Shown one piece after another: positions 4,812-8,001 of a stretch of 8,001 bases of DNA (positions within the stretch are counted from its first letter, which is position 1; the number at the start of each line of letters is the position of its first letter). Source of the stretch: Chitinispirillales bacterium. Lineage in GTDB: Bacteria > Fibrobacterota > Chitinivibrionia > Chitinivibrionales > Chitinispirillaceae. A program made the translations under genes and the position numbers. The notes below the pieces were generated by a model that made no database searches, had not been told where the DNA came from, and worked only from the letters and a program-made list of their open reading frames with translations. Location of the stretch: assembly GCA_031254445.1 (NCBI GenBank), contig JAIRUL010000091.1, positions 1 to 8,001 on the forward strand, written 5' to 3'.

Positions 4812-7094
4812 ATGCGTATCAACCACAACCTCATCGCGATTAATACCCATCGGCAAATGGGTATCAGCCAGACGGCCGACTCCAAGTCTATGGAGAAGCT
4901 CTCAAGCGGCTACCGCATCAACCGCGCCGGCGACGACGCCGCGGGGCTCGCCATTTCCGAGAAAATGAGAGGGCAGATCCGCGGGCTCAACATGGCCTCG
5001 CGCAACGCCCAAGACACAATCTCCCTCATCCAAACAGCCGAGGGCGCGCTCGCCGAGACGCACGACATCCTGCAGAGGATGCGCGAACTCGCGGTGCAGT
5101 CGGCCAACGACACAAACACCGACGCCGACAGGGCCGAGCTCCAAGCGGAGGTCAAGCAGCTGCGCGCCGAGATCGACCGCATCGCCAACACCACGGAGTT
5201 CAACACGAAGAAACTCCTAGAGGGCAGCGCCAAGGGCGTCGCCGAAGAGGTCGTGGGCACGGTGCGGATGAACAACAACTCCAGCGTCAACATCGACTCC
5301 ATCAAGATGAACGCCATGATGGACAGCGTGTCGAACGACAAGAGCTGGGTCTTCGACGGCGCGTTCATGCTCATCAAGACTAACCAGACGCACGACGCGA
5401 ACGGCGGCGAAATCTACAACGCCAACGACTTCAAACTCGTCGGGCCGGACGGGACGCTCTACAGCTTTCGGGCGCTCAGCGAGAACACCATCATCAAAGC
5501 CGGCGAACTCGAAGCCGGAACCATCATCGCGGACGGCGGGGCGGTCACAAAGATAAAAGACGCCGGGCCATTGAGCGACAACCCGACAATCAACGGCCCC
5601 ATAACCCTCGGCGCGGCGGTGGGAAGCAACGAATTCCAGACAATCACCTCCGGTTCAATCTTAGCGGCGGGCTCCAAGTTTACGATAATCAGCGGCGAGT
5701 CCCTCGCCATAAGCGACGTTACCGGCGCGACGGCGATAGACTACACGGAGGGCGGCGTAATGCAGCTCACCACGGTAAGCGGAATGAAGGTAGACATCGG
5801 GGCCGGCAAGAGCATCACCCTAGACGACGGCACGATACTGAGAAACATGGGCGGCGGCGAGATCTCCCTAGAGAGCGGCAGCCTCGCCCTCGATAGCGAC
5901 ATGGACTTAAACGGCAACGTGGCCTCGTTCCTCGTGGCCTCGCAGAGCGTCCTAGAGGACAGCTGCGTAACCTACAAGGACAACGTCAACGTAACCGCAG
6001 CCTCCAACTACTCCGTGTTCCCGGGCGAAATAGCCAATAACATCACGATCGGGAACAGCATCAACCTAACCAGCAAACCCGAGGACGGCTCCTCCGAGGG
6101 CGACATCTCCCTCCTCACCGAGGGCAGCGTGCTGGCCCGCGGCAGCACCGTGCAGATGCTCACCGACGCATCCAAGGGCACCACCGCCATCAGGATCATC
6201 GTTAGCGGCAACGAGATCGAAATATCTTACGACCCGACAAACGAAGTTCTAAAAATCGCCGGCGAGGTTGTCGCAGCCGGCAAGAGCATCACGCTCGACG
6301 ATGGCACCGTGCTCACGCACTCCAGCACCCTCGACAACCCCAACGACCCGACGGGGCTTGTGTTCGTAGAGACAGGCCGCATAACGCTCGCCGAAAACAT
6401 CACCGCTAACACAGACAACGCCTACAACGTCGAGTCCTTCACCCTCACAAAGGACAGCATAATCGCCTCCGGCTCTAAGCTCGACAGCGGGCCCGAAGGC
6501 ACCAAGCTCATGGCCGGCACCGTGATCACCCTACCCGAGAAGTTCTACCCGGGCAGCGTGACCCTGGCCAACCAAGGCGTGAACGTCCAGTTCTCCGCCA
6601 ACGCCAGCAACTCGATGGCCGCCCGCTACTACGAGAGCAAAGTCGGCGAGAGCCTCACTTTCATCTTCTCGCGCTACGAACCCGCGTCGAGCAACCTCAA
6701 AGACTCCGTCATGGCGCAGATAGGCGCGAACAGCGGGCAGACCGCGTTCATATCGATGGGCGACATGAGGGCAAAGGCGCTAAACGTAGCCGACGTAGAC
6801 CTCAGCACAAAGTTCGGCGCGGCAACCGGAATCGAAACGGTCAACAACGCCCTGCAGCGCGTCTCGCACCAAAGAGCGCTGCTCGGAGCGATGCAGAACC
6901 GCCTAGAGCACACGATAAAGAACGTGGACGCCTCCGCGGAAAACTTGCAGGCCGCAGAAGCCCGGATCCGCGACGTCGACATGGCGAAGGAGATCATGGA
7001 GCACACGAAGAACAGCATACTGCAGCAGTCGGCGCAGGCGATGCTGGCGCAAGCGAATCAGATACCGCAGAATGTGCTGCAGTTGTTGCGGTAA
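4812..7094 (+). CDS. fliC: Flagellin, large filament subunit
   Basis: This is the filament protein, exported by the flagellar type III apparatus and polymerised at the filament tip. The 760-residue product has canonical ends. The N-terminal D0/D1 region (1 to about 145) includes [35 protein letters not shown] and the [12 protein letters not shown] helix. The C-terminal D1/D0 region (about 636-760) includes [29 protein letters not shown] and the terminal NVLQLLR. There is no signal peptide, as expected. The middle (about 146-635) is an unusually long surface-exposed insertion, predicted to be beta-rich. It contains a repeated motif, [11 protein letters not shown] (residues 332-341 and 490-499, each preceded by Ala), and several looser repeats of the type S-I-L-A-x-G-S. 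Salmonella flagellin is 495 residues, so this one is large. Expression is from the sigma-54 promoter at 4716. The gene is monocistronic, with tandem TAA TAG stops and a strong terminator. The exact symbol (fliC, hag or flaA) depends on the organism. Confidence 0.97.
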   Translation: MRINHNLIAINTHRQMGISQTADSKSMEKLSSGYRINRAGDDAAGLAISEKMRGQIRGLNMASRNAQDTISLIQTAEGALAETHDILQRMRELAVQSANDTNTDADRAELQAEVKQLRAEIDRIANTTEFNTKKLLEGSAKGVAEEVVGTVRMNNNSSVNIDSIKMNAMMDSVSNDKSWVFDGAFMLIKTNQTHDANGGEIYNANDFKLVGPDGTLYSFRALSENTIIKAGELEAGTIIADGGAVTKIKDAGPLSDNPTINGPITLGAAVGSNEFQTITSGSILAAGSKFTIISGESLAISDVTGATAIDYTEGGVMQLTTVSGMKVDIGAGKSITLDDGTILRNMGGGEISLESGSLALDSDMDLNGNVASFLVASQSVLEDSCVTYKDNVNVTAASNYSVFPGEIANNITIGNSINLTSKPEDGSSEGDISLLTEGSVLARGSTVQMLTDASKGTTAIRIIVSGNEIEISYDPTNEVLKIAGEVVAAGKSITLDDGTVLTHSSTLDNPNDPTGLVFVETGRITLAENITANTDNAYNVESFTLTKDSIIASGSKLDSGPEGTKLMAGTVITLPEKFYPGSVTLANQGVNVQFSANASNSMAARYYESKVGESLTFIFSRYEPASSNLKDSVMAQIGANSGQTAFISMGDMRAKALNVADVDLSTKFGAATGIETVNNALQRVSHQRALLGAMQNRLEHTIKNVDASAENLQAAEARIRDVDMAKEIMEHTKNSILQQSAQAMLAQANQIPQNVLQLLR

Positions 7095-7130
7095 TAGAAT
7101 TGTAAGGACAATGTGGTTGGTTTGGTTGAA

Positions 7131-7170
7131 CGAGGGATGGCTGGAAACAGCCATCCCTTGTTTATTTTTT
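7131..7170 (+). terminator. Intrinsic terminator of the flagellin gene
   Basis: GGGATGGCTG (7134-7143), loop GAAA, then CAGCCATCCC (7148-7157): a perfect ten-pair stem with a stable GNRA-type loop, extendable by three pairs. A T-rich tract to 7170 follows. It is about 37 bases after the stop codon. There is no T tract on the opposite side, so it acts on the plus strand only. Confidence 0.95.
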
Positions 7171-7188
7171 GACTTTGACTTTGACTTT
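7171..7188. repeat. Hexanucleotide array, right copy (GACTTT three times)
   Basis: Three perfect units directly follow the terminator T tract and directly precede the hairpin at 7189-7212. With the next base it is an inverted match (18 of 19) to 4251-4269, so the flagellin gene lies between inverted copies. Confidence 0.85.
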
Positions 7189-7212
7189 GTGTGGCGGCTT
7201 TAGCCGCCACAC
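7189..7212. repeat. Perfect 11-bp hairpin, plus a small neighbouring hairpin
   Basis: GTGTGGCGGCT and its complement are separated by two bases. A second hairpin, GAAGCC-GTA-GGCTTC (7218-7232), follows after five bases. Neither is followed by a T tract on either strand. The pair resembles the hairpin-beside-hexamer arrangement of the 4264-4584 element. Confidence 0.75.
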
Positions 7213-7225
7213 GTTATGAAGCCGT

Positions 7226-7336
7226 AGGCTTCGTCTGAAACAGATTTTTTAAAGAATTTGACTTTTTAGGCTTCGTCTGAAAAAGATTTAAAGAATTTGA
7301 CTTTTATAGGCTTCGTCTTAAAAAGAATTTGATTTT
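7226..7336. repeat. Three tandem direct repeats of about 40 bp
   Basis: Units begin AGGCTTCGTCT at 7226, 7268 and 7308, with lengths of about 42, 40 and 29 bases; the third has lost around 11 bases. Each unit ends in AAAGAATTTGA(C)TTTT. They are back to back with no spacers, AT-rich and non-coding, between the convergent flagellin and argS genes. Confidence 0.85.
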
Positions 7337-7351
7337 AAAAGACTTAAAAGC

Positions 7352-8001
7352 CTACATCTCTTCTATAGATTCAATCCCCATCAACCCCAAACATTTTCTA
7401 ATCACAAACCTAAACGACGCTACTAGGTTGACCCTGAAATTTTCTACCTCTCCCCCGCTGCCGATTACTTGATTCGCGTGGTAGAATTCATTAAATGTCT
7501 GCGCCAAATCAAAAGAATAATTGGCTATTACGGATGGGGACAAGCGCTTTTGGGCGTGGGTTACGGCTTCGGGGAAGAAGGCTATTTTTTTCACCAGCTT
7601 TATCTCCGTCAACTCAAACTTTTCAGGCAAAACCAACGATTTCGATCCACCCGATTTTCTTAGTATCGATGACGCCCTCGCGTAACTATACAATAAATAC
7701 GGGCCGGTATCGCCTTCAAAGCTTATCGCGGACTTCGGGTCGAAGACCATGTTTTTGGAGATGTCGATTTTTAACAATTGATACTTAATCGCCGCAAGCG
7801 CTATCCTCAAACTTCTCTCTTCCGCGTCGGCCTCTGGGATTTCATACCGCTCCATCACCTCGCGCTTGGCAAGCTCTTTCGTCTCGCGTATTAAGTCATC
7901 GGCGTCTACCACCGTGCCCTCGCGGGACTTCATTTTGCCCTCGGGGAGTTCTACCATGCCGTAGGACAAATGCTTTATCTTTTCGGCTACGTCGTAGCCT
8001 A
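7352..8001 (-). CDS. argS: Arginyl-tRNA synthetase, C-terminal part, start off the right edge
   Basis: ArgS is a class I aminoacyl-tRNA synthetase that charges tRNA-Arg with arginine in the cytoplasm. Visible are the last 216 residues and the TAG stop at 7354-7352. The window opens with GYDVAEKIKHLSYGMVELPEG, just before the KMSKS-equivalent loop GKMKSREGTVVDADDLI, which stabilises the adenylate transition state. Then comes SFEGDTGPYLLYSYARASSILRK, the conserved helix at the end of the catalytic core. The DALR anticodon-binding domain runs from about LSPSVIANYSFDLAQTFNEFYH to the end, GLMGIESIEEM, which matches the usual ArgS terminus G-LLGI-xPERM. The HIGH motif and the N-terminal Add-1 domain are outside the window. 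The reading frame continues open to the right edge. It is convergent with the flagellin and shows no functional link to motility. No strong terminator is visible after its stop. Confidence 0.96.
   Translation of the reverse strand, partial: GYDVAEKIKHLSYGMVELPEGKMKSREGTVVDADDLIRETKELAKREVMERYEIPEADAEERSLRIALAAIKYQLLKIDISKNMVFDPKSAISFEGDTGPYLLYSYARASSILRKSGGSKSLVLPEKFELTEIKLVKKIAFFPEAVTHAQKRLSPSVIANYSFDLAQTFNEFYHANQVIGSGGEVENFRVNLVASFRFVIRKCLGLMGIESIEEM

Noticed and set aside
4910..5377. Minus-strand open frame of 155 codons opposite the flagellin N-terminus
   Set aside because: Shadow of a highly conserved flagellin segment; no start signal and no family resemblance.
7226..7336. CRISPR array
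   Set aside because: The repeats are contiguous with no unique spacers, and no cas gene is present.
7308..7352. Terminator for argS (GGCTT/AAGCC and GTCTT/AAGAC pairings)
   Set aside because: The stem is interrupted and AT-rich with a long loop, and no T tract follows on the minus strand; it may simply reflect the repeat sequence.

Overview
The window holds four protein-coding genes: two complete and two cut by the window edges. From left to right they are the sensor histidine kinase CheA (minus strand, C-terminal end off the left edge), an exported helical protein I do not recognise (minus strand), a large flagellin (plus strand), and the C-terminal third or so of arginyl-tRNA synthetase (minus strand, start off the right edge). 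The organism is a flagellated, chemotactic bacterium. Its genes are GC-rich (cheA and the flagellin look roughly 55-60% GC by eye, argS lower), while several intergenic stretches are strongly AT-rich. The ArgS signature loop reads GKMKSREG, a form I associate with Bacteroidota and several uncultured lineages rather than with Escherichia-type enzymes. The flagellin ends resemble those of Bacillota and related groups. This does not settle the phylum, so I leave it open.

Positions 1-2429: cheA, with its own likely promoter and ribosome binding site, preceded by a short AT-rich gap. CheA has an N-terminal extension, a phosphotransfer domain (His217), and a pair of motifs matching the MshEN/GspE-N c-di-GMP-binding signature where the P2 domain normally sits. 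The dimerisation, ATPase and CheW-like domains follow. Positions 2430-4187: a 585-residue secreted protein with a signal peptide, a Pro/Ala linker, a long helical region and a duplicated C-terminal module. Its start codon lies only about seven bases from the predicted transcription start and has no Shine-Dalgarno sequence.

Positions 4188-4811: a non-coding divergent region. It contains a roughly 320-bp element with imperfect 40-bp terminal inverted repeats and nested internal hairpins (MITE-like), bordered by hexanucleotide arrays (AAAGTC/AACGTC). To its right is a textbook sigma-54 promoter that drives the flagellin. Positions 4812-7094: a 760-residue flagellin with conserved D0/D1 ends and a central region of nearly 490 residues containing internal repeats. 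It ends in a tandem stop and a strong intrinsic terminator.

Positions 7171-7351: the same hexanucleotide array in inverted orientation, a perfect hairpin, and three copies of a roughly 40-bp direct repeat, placed between the convergent flagellin and argS genes.

The flagellin (filament subunit) and CheA (the kinase controlling rotation) belong to the same motility programme but face opposite ways and have different promoter types. The most notable items are the MshEN-like pair inside CheA, the inverted-repeat element, and the hexamer arrays that bracket the flagellin gene.
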